The notes under the pieces are model-generated. The model was given only the letters and a program-made list of their open reading frames with translations. It searched no databases and was not told the DNA's origin. From Deltaproteobacteria bacterium (lineage in GTDB: Bacteria > Desulfobacterota > Desulfarculia > Adiutricales > Adiutricaceae), in the NCBI GenBank assembly GCA_031279155.1, contig JAITJB010000011.1, positions 1-6,225 on the forward strand: 6,225 nucleotides of DNA, in the 5' to 3' direction. Shown here one piece after another: positions 1 through 5,990 of the stretch (position 1 is its first letter; every line of letters starts with the position of its first letter). A program made the position numbers and the translations under genes.

Positions 1-2
1 CT

Positions 3-110
3 TGGTTGAGAGATCAAGCCGACAATATCGAATACGATCTCATCTTCGAGCGTCTCTCTCAATACTTGGCTGACCAAGTTGAGTTCTCTGAAAACGATCA
101 GCCCATTTGA
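3..110 (+). CDS. C-terminal end of an unrecognised upstream gene (partial)
   Basis: An open frame enters from the left edge and ends in TGA at 108-110, giving 35 residues that begin WLRDQADNIEYDL and end FSENDQPI. The tail is acidic and looks like a helical protein end, with normal codon use. It is too short to name. It runs in the same direction as the hydrogenase-like gene that starts 67 bases later. A run of nine T (144-152) lies in the gap, but the inverted repeats before it are short and weak, so I cannot say whether transcription stops there. It may belong to the same operon and be the functional partner of the sensor-like hydrogenase. Confidence 0.6.
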   Translation, partial: WLRDQADNIEYDLIFERLSQYLADQVEFSENDQPI

Positions 111-166
111 TCGAAATCAGATTGGCTCTTCTTTTGATTAACATTTTTTTTTAGAGTTATGTCTTT

Positions 167-170
167 AGGA
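167..170 (+). promoter_or_regulatory. Ribosome binding site that selects the start at 178
   Basis: AGGA at 167-170 lies seven bases before the ATG at 178 but only one base before the in-frame ATG at 172. Normal Shine-Dalgarno spacing therefore favours 178, making the protein two residues shorter than the longest reading. Confidence 0.6.
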
Positions 171-177
171 AATGCTC

Positions 178-2004
178 ATGACGACTTTAATTAACACCGA
201 TCTGCCCTTATGCATTGGCTGCAACAAATGCGTCAGAAGCTGTCCGGTGGGAACCTCCAATGTGACCTTTCTAGACAAGCGCAATCGGCTTAAGGTCAGA
301 ATAGATAAAACGAGATGCATCAGCTGCGGCAGTTGTTTAGAAGCTTGCCACCGCGGCGCTAGGCATTATGTCGATGATACGGAATCTTTTTTTAAAGATT
401 TAGCCGATGGTAAACCCCTATCTCTCATCATGTTCCCGGCCGTCAGAAGTAACCTACCGGAGTACAAAAAATCATTCGCCCAATTAAAAAAAATCGGCGT
501 CCATAAGATATTTAACTTATCGATGGGCATGGAGCTTTTCGTCTGGGCTAACCTTAGGTATCTGGAAAACTACAAGCCACATACCATGATCTCCTCCAAC
601 TGCCCGGGCTTGGTCACTTTCCTCCAAACCCATCGGCCTGAGCTATTGCCTAGGCTCTCGCCAATTATAAATCCGACCACCATCTTAGCTAATATCATCA
701 AGACCCATTTGGGAAATAATGATGGGCTAGCCGTCGTTTCCGCCTGCCTGGCCAATAGCGTCTACATTAACCAGCCGTCCAATAACCTTAGGTACAACAT
801 CTCTATCTCTAGGCTCCGCGATTATCTCATCAAAATGAAAGTTGAGCTAAGCGACGACACGCCTGAGGTGGACTTCGACCCTATTGAATTGGGCTTAGAT
901 ACTACGCTGGACTTTAACGGCGATTTTCGGACAAATTTTCGCCAATTTCTCGATTCCGATCTAAGGCTCGATCGGCTCCATGGCACCAAATACTTCCCCA
1001 TCTTAGATGAATACGCTACCGCGCCTCCGGAAACCCTTCCCCAAATCTTTGACGTGGCCGGCTGCGAAGGCGGCTGCAGCATGGGGCCTGGCCGGGTAGA
1101 GGAGATCAAGCGCTTTGTCACCAATACTTTTAACTACCACGATCAATTAGCCATCCAGCGCGATACGCCCAAAGAGACGCTACTTAAGCGCCAAAAGAGA
1201 TTTGACGAAATCTTCCAGTTAGATAACTTTCTGACCTCTTACTCCTCGTCGCCCATGGTTCAGGACTACGTCTCCGAAGACCGCATCAAAGACGCCTACA
1301 TGAGCCTAAATAAGCACACGACAACGCAGAAGACCATTGACTGCTTTGCCTGCGGCTCCCCCACCTGCTTTGAGATGGCCAGAAAAATCGCCTTGGGCGT
1401 AAACCTACCTAGTAACTGCGTCCTTTTGGCCCAAGAACTTATATCGCAATCAAATAAGAAAATTTCCGACTACCTGACCCTAGTAAGGCTCATTGGCGAA
1501 TACATGCTGGCCAGCGGTAGTAATGACATAATCACAACTATCGAACACTCTCTAATGGCCCTGTGCTCTTCATTAGACATCAGCCGCTCATCTATCTGGC
1601 GGACCACTTACGACATAAATGAACTACCCAAATGCGATCTGGTCATAAGTTTTCCGGCCCGCATCCACTTTACCCAAAACACCATCAATTCCGATCTCCT
1701 GCCCGGCTGGCTCGAGACTCTGTCTGACGGCGAGATCATCACTAAGAGCTACACGGATCTAACTACCCGCGAGAAGTTATTTTTCACTGGACGAAACATT
1801 GGCGTCCTATGTATGATACCCATCATTGCCCAAGGCGATTTTTGGGGCATTATTCTCATCGCCAGGCGCCACAATCAGACTTTCACCAGAGAAGAGATTT
1901 CCGTTATCGAATCGAGCGCCTTTTTGATCATAAGTAGCTTGATAGCCGCTACTTACGACGATCCCAAGTTTTTTGACAACCAGCTGTTGACCTCGATCTT
2001 GTAG
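178..2004 (+). CDS. [FeFe]-hydrogenase-like sensor protein with C-terminal GAF domain
   Basis: Seen (608 residues): two [4Fe-4S] ferredoxin motifs (C12, C15, C18, C22 and C47, C50, C53, C57); a hydrogenase large-subunit domain with H-cluster-type cysteines C142 (SSNCPG), C190 (SACLANS), C296 and C300 (CEGGCSMGPG); an RnfB-type Fe-S motif C389-x2-C392-x4-C397-x16-C414; a helical linker; and a GAF-like domain at about 445-595. Known: catalytic enzymes have TSCCP, PCxxK and MACxGGC loops. Here the proton-relay cysteine is N141, the loop-2 lysine is N193, and the methionine before C296 is missing. The four cluster ligands remain, so a diiron site may be held without fast turnover. This matches putative sensory hydrogenases, which usually end in PAS, phosphatase or kinase domains; GAF as the only output is less usual. 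Inference: a cytoplasmic redox or H2 sensor acting through a partner. purH follows 46 bases downstream. Fold is confident, sensory role moderate. Confidence 0.88.
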   Translation: MTTLINTDLPLCIGCNKCVRSCPVGTSNVTFLDKRNRLKVRIDKTRCISCGSCLEACHRGARHYVDDTESFFKDLADGKPLSLIMFPAVRSNLPEYKKSFAQLKKIGVHKIFNLSMGMELFVWANLRYLENYKPHTMISSNCPGLVTFLQTHRPELLPRLSPIINPTTILANIIKTHLGNNDGLAVVSACLANSVYINQPSNNLRYNISISRLRDYLIKMKVELSDDTPEVDFDPIELGLDTTLDFNGDFRTNFRQFLDSDLRLDRLHGTKYFPILDEYATAPPETLPQIFDVAGCEGGCSMGPGRVEEIKRFVTNTFNYHDQLAIQRDTPKETLLKRQKRFDEIFQLDNFLTSYSSSPMVQDYVSEDRIKDAYMSLNKHTTTQKTIDCFACGSPTCFEMARKIALGVNLPSNCVLLAQELISQSNKKISDYLTLVRLIGEYMLASGSNDIITTIEHSLMALCSSLDISRSSIWRTTYDINELPKCDLVISFPARIHFTQNTINSDLLPGWLETLSDGEIITKSYTDLTTREKLFFTGRNIGVLCMIPIIAQGDFWGIILIARRHNQTFTREEISVIESSAFLIISSLIAATYDDPKFFDNQLLTSIL

Positions 2005-2050
2005 GTTTATTGGCCGAAATTTTATTACTATTGTTGGAGCCCCCCACTTC

Positions 2051-2644
2051 ATGACCAAAATCTCTCAGGCCTTATTGAGCGTCTCTGATAAAACTAACCT
2101 AAACACCCTAGCCCATTACCTAAACAGCCGCTCAATTAGGCTGATTTCGACCGGCGGTACGGCCAAGGCCATTAGTAGCCAAGGCTTTCCGGTAACCGAA
2201 GTGGCCGATTATACCGGCTTCGAAGAGATGCTTGACGGCCGGGTCAAAACCCTCCACCCTAAAATCCACGCTGGCATTCTCCACCGCCGCGACTTGGCCG
2301 ACCACGTGGCCCAGATGACCATTAGAGGTTGGCCGGGCATTGATTTGGTGGTCGTCAACCTCTACCCCTTCGAAGAGGTCATCTCTGTAGCCTCAACCAC
2401 CTTTGAGGAGGCTATCGAAAACATAGACATCGGCGGCCCCTGTCTCTTGCGGGCTTCAGCTAAAAACCACGCCCACGTGGCTATCCTATGCGATCCTAAT
2501 GATTATGACGATTTTATCGCTGAGATGGAGAAAACAGATGGCGAACTTTCCTCTAGTTTCCGCCGCAAACTAGCCCAAAAAGCCTTCTCCCGTACCAGCC
2601 TCTACGATCAAGCTATCAGTAACTATCTCGCCGCCAAACTTTAG
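2051..2644 (+). CDS. purH: Stand-alone IMP cyclohydrolase (PurH N-terminal domain only)
   Basis: Catalyses the last step of de novo purine synthesis, closing the ring of FAICAR to give IMP, in the cytosol. The 197-residue protein matches the N-terminal MGS-like domain of bifunctional PurH from end to end: SVSDK (10-14), STGGTAK (33-39), GRVKTLHP (63-70, with R64 and K66), NLYPF (103-107), NIDIGG (124-129) and SAKNH (136-140, with K138). These are the substrate-binding and catalytic positions of the family. It stops where the cyclohydrolase domain normally ends, and no trace of the AICAR transformylase half is readable in the next 330 bases, so it looks like a naturally split enzyme and not a truncation. 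Split forms are known in Deltaproteobacteria. GGAG at 2036-2039 is the likely ribosome site (11-base spacing). It probably shares a transcript with the hydrogenase-like gene. A separate formyltransferase gene should exist elsewhere. Confidence 0.93.
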   Translation: MTKISQALLSVSDKTNLNTLAHYLNSRSIRLISTGGTAKAISSQGFPVTEVADYTGFEEMLDGRVKTLHPKIHAGILHRRDLADHVAQMTIRGWPGIDLVVVNLYPFEEVISVASTTFEEAIENIDIGGPCLLRASAKNHAHVAILCDPNDYDDFIAEMEKTDGELSSSFRRKLAQKAFSRTSLYDQAISNYLAAKL

Positions 2645-2740
2645 AGAGTAGCCAAGATATTCCAGTATCTAAACTCCTAATCTAGACTATTGCCACACTA
2701 ACTTTAAGGATAGTTAATACAAATTGGAATCTTTAGTTTG

Positions 2741-2787
2741 GTTTACCTAGCTACAATTAGCTTTAGGTAAACTAAGATGGTTTTTTT
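2741..2787 (+). terminator. Probable intrinsic terminator after the hydrogenase-purH pair
   Basis: GTTTACCT (2741-2748) pairs with AGGTAAAC (2765-2772), and inside it AGCTA (2749-2753) pairs with TAGCT (2758-2762). The loop is CAAT, and a TT bulge sits at 2763-2764. Seven T follow at 2781-2787. The gap between stem and T-run is eight bases, which is longer than ideal, though four G-U or A-U pairs can extend the stem into it. Its place about 100 bases after the purH stop fits the end of that operon. Confidence 0.65.
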
Positions 2788-2948
2788 GGTTTTGTGGCCA
2801 CTGTAACCTTAAAACTTGAGATTTCCAGTACTTAAGCCGTGAGGTCTCACTTTTGAGCCCTTTATTGTGACATAGAACGAGCCCGCCGCCAAAGTATTTT
2901 TCCGGGCTACACTGGCCTCTCGCGCTCATCAAGTCTAGTTATTTAGTT

Positions 2949-2973
2949 AAAAATCTAGAAAAACGAGATTTTT
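2949..2973 (+). other. Hairpin at the translation start of the first Sel1-like gene
   Basis: AAAAATCT (2949-2956) is a perfect reverse complement of AGATTTTT (2966-2973), with a nine-base loop, ending two bases before the ATG at 2976. The aligned position in the paralogue carries a strong GGAAGGAAG ribosome site; here that site has become AAAACGAGA, which is a poor match. This start may therefore be weak, or controlled by the hairpin. Confidence 0.45.
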
Positions 2974-2975
2974 CT

Positions 2976-4067
2976 ATGCCAATAAACCTTAAAAAGAACC
3001 CAAACAGCTCTCAACCTCCCCAAAGTTCTCAATCTACACTAAATTCTCAGCCTCCCCAAAATTCTCAGCCTCCACAAAACCCTCGGCCTCCTAAGGCCAA
3101 ATCGGGCCTGCCAATCCACATCTACATCAAACTGGCCGTGGCGGTGGTAGTTCTTTTAGTGAGCTATTCGGTTTACGTAAAAAAAAGCAAACGAAGCGCC
3201 AGGTCAACCCAAAGCCCTCAGGTCGTAAGTACAGTCCAAGCCCAAAATAATACGATAGCTAACGACGCAGCCGGTTACGACCAAGCCGCCAACACGGCCC
3301 TTTTAGTATCTTCTTTAGGCGACTGGCGCGATCCCACGCCGGCCTCAACCTACTTAGAAGGCGCTGAAAAGGGCGTAGCCGAAGATCAGTACAAGTTGTC
3401 CAAACACTATTTTTTTGGCACAGGTGGAGTTAAGGCTGATAATGACCAAGCCCTAACGTGGCTTCAAAAAGCCGCTGACCAATCTTATCCGTCAGCCGTA
3501 ACTGATCTAGCAATCCTCTATGATACCGGTACGATTTTATCGGAAAATCCAGAAAAAGCCCTTTATTGGTACCAAAAAGGCGCCGAATTGGGAGACGCCG
3601 CCTCAGAGTTCGAATTAGGCATGGCCTATGACAGCGGCCTTTTAGGTCTAAATGTCAATAAGGCCAGGGCGGTTGCGCTAATAACTAAATCTGCTGACCA
3701 AGGTTTCCATAAAGCCCAATACATCTTAGGCGTCTTATACGATACCGCAGACGGCGTGGCAGAGGACAAAGCTAAGGCTGTAGAGTGGTATACAAAGGCC
3801 GCCGAACAAGGCTTCGTCTTCGCCCAATATAACCTTGCCGTCTCTTACAACATTGGTGAAGGGGTAGCTCAGGACAAAGCTAAGGCCGTGGAATGGTATA
3901 TGAAGGCCGCTGAACAAGGCCTCTCTAGCGCCCAATATAACCTTGGCGTAAGCTACTACAACGGTGAGGGTATCAAAGCCGATGAAAAGAAGGCCATCGA
4001 ATGGTTAAATAAGGCCGCCGCCCTGGGTCATGAAGAAGCCATAGAGGCTCTCAAAACTATTAGATAA
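2976..4067 (+). CDS. Membrane-anchored Sel1-like repeat protein, copy 1
   Basis: The 363-residue protein has a short N-terminal segment rich in Ser, Gln and Pro (about 11-39), one hydrophobic helix (about 47-68) followed by a basic patch (KKSKRSAR), a low-complexity linker (about 75-120), and six Sel1-like repeats of 36-37 residues from about 136 to 352, with a partial seventh at the end. Typical repeat signatures are visible: AQYNLAVSYNIGEGV, KAVEWYTKAAEQG and KAIEWLNKAA. Sel1-like repeats are TPR-related helical solenoids that bind other proteins; they have no enzyme activity themselves. The likely topology is one anchor with the solenoid outside the cytoplasm, but charges on both sides of the helix make the direction uncertain. 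No alternative start has a better ribosome site. It is one of a tandem pair with the gene at 4344-5390. Partner and pathway are unknown. Confidence 0.88.
   Translation: MPINLKKNPNSSQPPQSSQSTLNSQPPQNSQPPQNPRPPKAKSGLPIHIYIKLAVAVVVLLVSYSVYVKKSKRSARSTQSPQVVSTVQAQNNTIANDAAGYDQAANTALLVSSLGDWRDPTPASTYLEGAEKGVAEDQYKLSKHYFFGTGGVKADNDQALTWLQKAADQSYPSAVTDLAILYDTGTILSENPEKALYWYQKGAELGDAASEFELGMAYDSGLLGLNVNKARAVALITKSADQGFHKAQYILGVLYDTADGVAEDKAKAVEWYTKAAEQGFVFAQYNLAVSYNIGEGVAQDKAKAVEWYMKAAEQGLSSAQYNLGVSYYNGEGIKADEKKAIEWLNKAAALGHEEAIEALKTIR
3009..3098 (+). repeat. In-frame 18-bp minisatellite in copy 1
   Basis: Five 18-bp units follow one another: residues SQPPQS, SQSTLN, SQPPQN, SQPPQN and PRPPKA (12-41). 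Units 3 and 4 are nearly identical in DNA, differing only at a CCC/CCA codon and a neighbouring base. The paralogue has only a short proline-containing segment in the same place, so the array arose or grew in copy 1. Changes by whole units would keep the reading frame. Confidence 0.7.
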
Positions 4068-4343
4068 ATTTTCTGTTTTTTTGGGCTCTTACAATTTATT
4101 GGCAAAATTAGACTATAACCAAGGTCAGAATTCGGTCAACCGGCCAAAATTCTGTTAGTTTTGGAAAATACTAAATTTTAATGCCCTTGGCCTAGGATTT
4201 TAGGCTGTATTGGCCTTAGGTCATCGCCTGGGCTAATGAGTAGCCTTTTCTTGAAAATATTCTTAGATAGTTGTTCGTTAAAACTTAGACATAACCATGC
4301 TAAGTTATCATTTGCTAGAAATCTAGCGGAAGGAAGTCTTTCT
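4068..4343. other. Interval between the two Sel1-like genes
   Basis: These 276 bases hold no supported gene. CAGAATT (4126-4132) pairs with AATTCTG (4148-4154) around CGGTCAACCG, followed by TTAGTTTTGG; this could be a weak terminator for copy 1. TTGGCCTAGG (4187-4196) and TTGGCCTTAGG (4210-4220) form a short imperfect direct repeat. GCTAG (4314-4318) and CTAGC (4323-4327) form a small hairpin just before the ribosome site of copy 2. An open frame runs in from an ATG at 4236, but that ATG lacks a ribosome site and the extension has no counterpart in copy 1. Confidence 0.5.
4328..4336 (+). promoter_or_regulatory. Ribosome binding site of Sel1-like copy 2
   Basis: GGAAGGAAG, with AGGA at 4331-4334, lies nine bases before the ATG at 4344. 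This spacing and the alignment with the start of copy 1 (both read TTTCTATG) decide the start at 4344 over the in-frame ATG at 4236. Confidence 0.8.
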
Positions 4344-5390
4344 ATGTCTACAGACCTTACTAACCCCCCAAGAAACCGTCAGGCCCCTCAATCCAAACTT
4401 TCACCGACAATGGTCCGCTACATTAGTATAGCCGCAGCTGTGGTCATTATTTTGATCATCGTTTCGGTTCTAAGAAGCAAATCCCCGGAAGAGGCCAGCC
4501 AAACCCCAAGCACTCAGGTAGCCACTACTGCTCAAGCCCAAGAAGCTCCCGCAGCCACAACCGCTCCAGCCCAAGATAATACGGTAGTTAATCCTGCAGC
4601 CACTAACAGAGTAGAAGAGGCCATGGATAAAACAACTCTTTTATACACTTGGGCTGATTCCACAGAAGCTTCAACCTACTTAGAAGGCGCTGAAAAGGGC
4701 GTAGCCGAAGATCAATACAAATTATACAAGCATTATTTACTTGGTACTGGTGGAGTTAAAGCTGATAATGACCAAGCTGTCCAGTGGCTTCAAAAAGCCG
4801 CTGACCAATCTTATCCGCCAGCCGTAACTGAGTTAGCTATCCTCTATGATACCGGTACGATTTTACCCGAAGATTCACCAAAGGCCTTAAATTGGTACCA
4901 GAAAGGCACCGAATTAGGAGACGCCGTCTCAGAGTTTGAACTAGGCATGGCCTATGACAACGGCCTGTTAGGTCTAAATGTCGACAAGGCCAAAGCGATT
5001 GAGTTGTTCACTAAGTCTGCTGACCAAGGTTTCAATAAAGCCCAATTCATCTTAGGCGTCGCCTATGACAACGGGGACGGTGTGGAAGAAGACAAAGCTA
5101 AGGCTGTAGAATGGTATACAAAGGCCGCCGAACAAGGCCTCGTCTTCGCCCAATACAACCTTGCCGTCTCTTACGACAATGGTGAAGGGGTAGCTGCGGA
5201 CAAAACTAAGGCCGTGGAATGGTATATGAAGGCCGCTGAACAAGGTCTGGCTAACGCCCAATATAACCTTGCCGTAAGCTACTACAACGGTGAGGGTATC
5301 AAAGCCGATGAAAAGAAGGCCATCGAATGGTTAACCAAAGCCGCCGCCCAGGGTCATGAAGAAGCCGTAGACGCCCTTAAAGGCATTTAA
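4344..5390 (+). CDS. Membrane-anchored Sel1-like repeat protein, copy 2
   Basis: The 348-residue protein is a paralogue of its upstream neighbour. It has a short basic N-terminus (R10, R12, K18, R25), a hydrophobic helix at about 26-43, an Ala/Thr/Gln/Pro-rich linker to about 105, and six Sel1-like repeats from about 122 to 338 with a partial seventh. The more basic side before the helix suggests N-in topology, with the solenoid outside the cytoplasm. The solenoids of the two copies are nearly the same length and very similar (DKAKAVEWYTKAAEQG, then a 62-base identical DNA run near the end). Linkers and N-termini differ strongly, so the two may bind the same partner from different settings or form a pair. 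An in-frame ATG at 4236 would add 36 residues, but it has no ribosome site and no match in copy 1. No enzyme motif is visible and no function can be assigned. Confidence 0.88.
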   Translation: MSTDLTNPPRNRQAPQSKLSPTMVRYISIAAAVVIILIIVSVLRSKSPEEASQTPSTQVATTAQAQEAPAATTAPAQDNTVVNPAATNRVEEAMDKTTLLYTWADSTEASTYLEGAEKGVAEDQYKLYKHYLLGTGGVKADNDQAVQWLQKAADQSYPPAVTELAILYDTGTILPEDSPKALNWYQKGTELGDAVSEFELGMAYDNGLLGLNVDKAKAIELFTKSADQGFNKAQFILGVAYDNGDGVEEDKAKAVEWYTKAAEQGLVFAQYNLAVSYDNGEGVAADKTKAVEWYMKAAEQGLANAQYNLAVSYYNGEGIKADEKKAIEWLTKAAAQGHEEAVDALKGI

Positions 5391-5405
5391 TAATTTTTCT
5401 GTTTT

Positions 5406-5456
5406 ATTCTGATCTTAAATTTTCCCACGAAATTATACTATGACCTAGATCAGAAT
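5406..5456 (+). other. Perfect 10-bp inverted repeat in the 3' flank of copy 2
   Basis: ATTCTGATCT (5406-5415) is the reverse complement of AGATCAGAAT (5447-5456), with a 31-base loop that contains a smaller AATTT/AAATT repeat. It begins 15 bases after the stop codon. The matching place after copy 1 does not form this stem. It could protect the 3' end or help termination, but no T-run follows. Confidence 0.45.
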
Positions 5457-5480
5457 TTGGTCAACCTGCTAAAACCCCTG

Positions 5481-5514
5481 ATAGGCCAGAAAACACTAAA
5501 GTTTACTGGCCTAT
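5481..5514 (+). terminator. Strong hairpin after copy 2, possible terminator
   Basis: ATAGGCCAG (5481-5489) pairs perfectly with CTGGCCTAT (5506-5514). After one A-A mismatch, AAAC (5491-5494) pairs with GTTT (5501-5504) around a six-base loop. It lies about 90 bases after the stop. Only TGATTTAG follows, not a clear T-run, so intrinsic termination is possible but unproven. Confidence 0.4.
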
Positions 5515-5729
5515 TGATTTAGATAACCAGGTTTTCCAGCCCATACGTGATAAATTCTAAATTTACGATATCTGTGGAAAAACCATATCAACCATGGTAA
5601 ATTGACTTAAGCGAATTCCCGAGCTCCAAGAATCCAGGCCAGGGCCTGCCGGCGAATGGTCCAGAAAGTTGGCCAGCCATTCTATATCATTAGCTGTATC
5701 TTTTTTATTAATTTACTTTTAAGAAATAA

Positions 5730-5990
5730 AATAAGCTAGATTGGATAAATTAAATATTTCTTTTTTAAATTCATTAGTTTAAAAAATCATCACGCAACAT
5801 ACTGATTTTACTAATTTTTTTAAAAGCCCAAAAAAATGCTCGCTAAAGTACGCGGGGCCTTGATTTTCAAGGGTTTCCTAAGATTTTGCAGCCAAAAACA
5901 GGCGAAAATGGTTTTTTTTCGATCAAAAACACCGAGGTCGTCGAAAATGGCCTCTACAGCCCTCTTTCCACAAGGCTTTTAGAGGGTAGG
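5730..5990 (+). promoter_or_regulatory. Putative CRISPR leader
   Basis: This A/T-rich, gene-free stretch runs up to the first repeat. An imperfect ATTAG...AAAAATCA / TGATTTTACTAAT inverted repeat followed by seven T lies at 5773-5821 and could insulate the array from upstream transcription. Closer in are CCTTGA/TCAAGG (5858-5863 with 5867-5872), a nine-base direct repeat CGAAAATGG (5903-5911 and 5942-5950), CGAGGTCGTCG (5933-5943), and a CCCTCT/AGAGGG hairpin (5960-5965 with 5981-5986) ending four bases before the first repeat. A/T richness, motif density next to the most uniform repeats, and absence of genes are what a leader should show. The call depends on the array being read left to right. 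A 60-codon open frame at 5886-6068 runs into the repeats and is chance. Confidence 0.6.

Larger units (their letters stand above)
2645..2975. other. Gene-free interval between purH and the first Sel1-like gene
   Basis: No convincing gene lies in these 331 bases. They hold a likely terminator (2741-2787), a near-palindrome GTGAGGTCTCAC at 2839-2850 inside a longer imperfect dyad (about 2831-2857) that could be an operator, an AGCCCG/CGGGCT inverted repeat (2880-2885 with 2903-2908) that could form a 5' leader hairpin, and an A/T-rich hairpin directly before the next start codon. I could not pick out a promoter with good -35 and -10 boxes, though the next gene should start transcription here. 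A minus-strand open frame across 2747-2932 shows no recognisable protein and is not called. Confidence 0.6.
2940..5520 (+). repeat. Tandem gene duplication including flanking DNA
   Basis: Two units, about 2940-4195 and about 4300-5520, align over gene and flanks. The starts are 1368 bases apart and the stops 1323. Similarity extends upstream (ATCTAG...TTTCTATG at 2953-2978 and 4321-4346, same length) and downstream (TTTTCTGTTTT just after both stops, then GGTCAGAATTCGGTCAACC at 4123-4141 against a close match at 5448-5466). The duplication therefore copied a whole transcription unit and not only the coding part. Unit edges are approximate. Confidence 0.75.
5391..5729. other. Gene-free interval after Sel1-like copy 2
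   Basis: No coding region is supported. The first 130 bases are the duplicated 3' flank of the Sel1-like gene. Other structure seen: CAGGCC (5635-5640) with GGCCTG (5643-5648), and GAATGG (5654-5659) with CCATTC (5687-5692), the latter followed nine bases on by a stretch ending in six T (5701-5706). These could be remnants of terminators or regulatory RNA. No tRNA, transposase remnant or cas gene fragment is visible. Confidence 0.5.

Noticed and set aside
134..162. Promoter for the hydrogenase-like gene (TTGATT at 134-139 with a TTATGT-like -10)
   Set aside because: The -10 match is poor and it would leave an unusually short leader before the start at 178.
822..1124. Minus-strand open frame inside the hydrogenase-like gene
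   Set aside because: It lies wholly opposite a well-supported gene and has no independent features. The same holds for 570-755 and 1807-2058.
2819..2828. Ten-base match AGATTTCCAG between the third spacer (6179-6188) and the intergenic region, as a possible self-target
   Set aside because: A ten-base match is expected by chance when three spacers are compared with 6 kb on both strands, and pairing does not extend.
2747..2932. A 61-codon minus-strand open frame
   Set aside because: It overlaps the terminator hairpin, has no recognisable protein features and no evident ribosome site.
2645..2975. Remnant of the PurH AICAR transformylase half after the short purH
   Set aside because: No frame here resembles that domain, and the cyclohydrolase ends at its natural boundary, so a split enzyme is the better reading.
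3735..3935. Minus-strand open frame opposite the Sel1-like repeats, with a near-twin at 5052-5261
   Set aside because: Both are shadows of the same repeated sense codons; their similarity follows from the sense-strand duplication.
4236..4343. N-terminal extension of Sel1-like copy 2 from an ATG at 4236
   Set aside because: It has no ribosome site, the extension has no match in copy 1, and a strong GGAAGGAAG site stands before the aligned ATG at 4344.
5391..5990. Anti-repeat or tracrRNA next to the array
   Set aside because: I looked for pieces of the repeat and its reverse complement (CTCAGCTGAG, GTCATTGCAAC, ACCCCCC) and found none outside the array.
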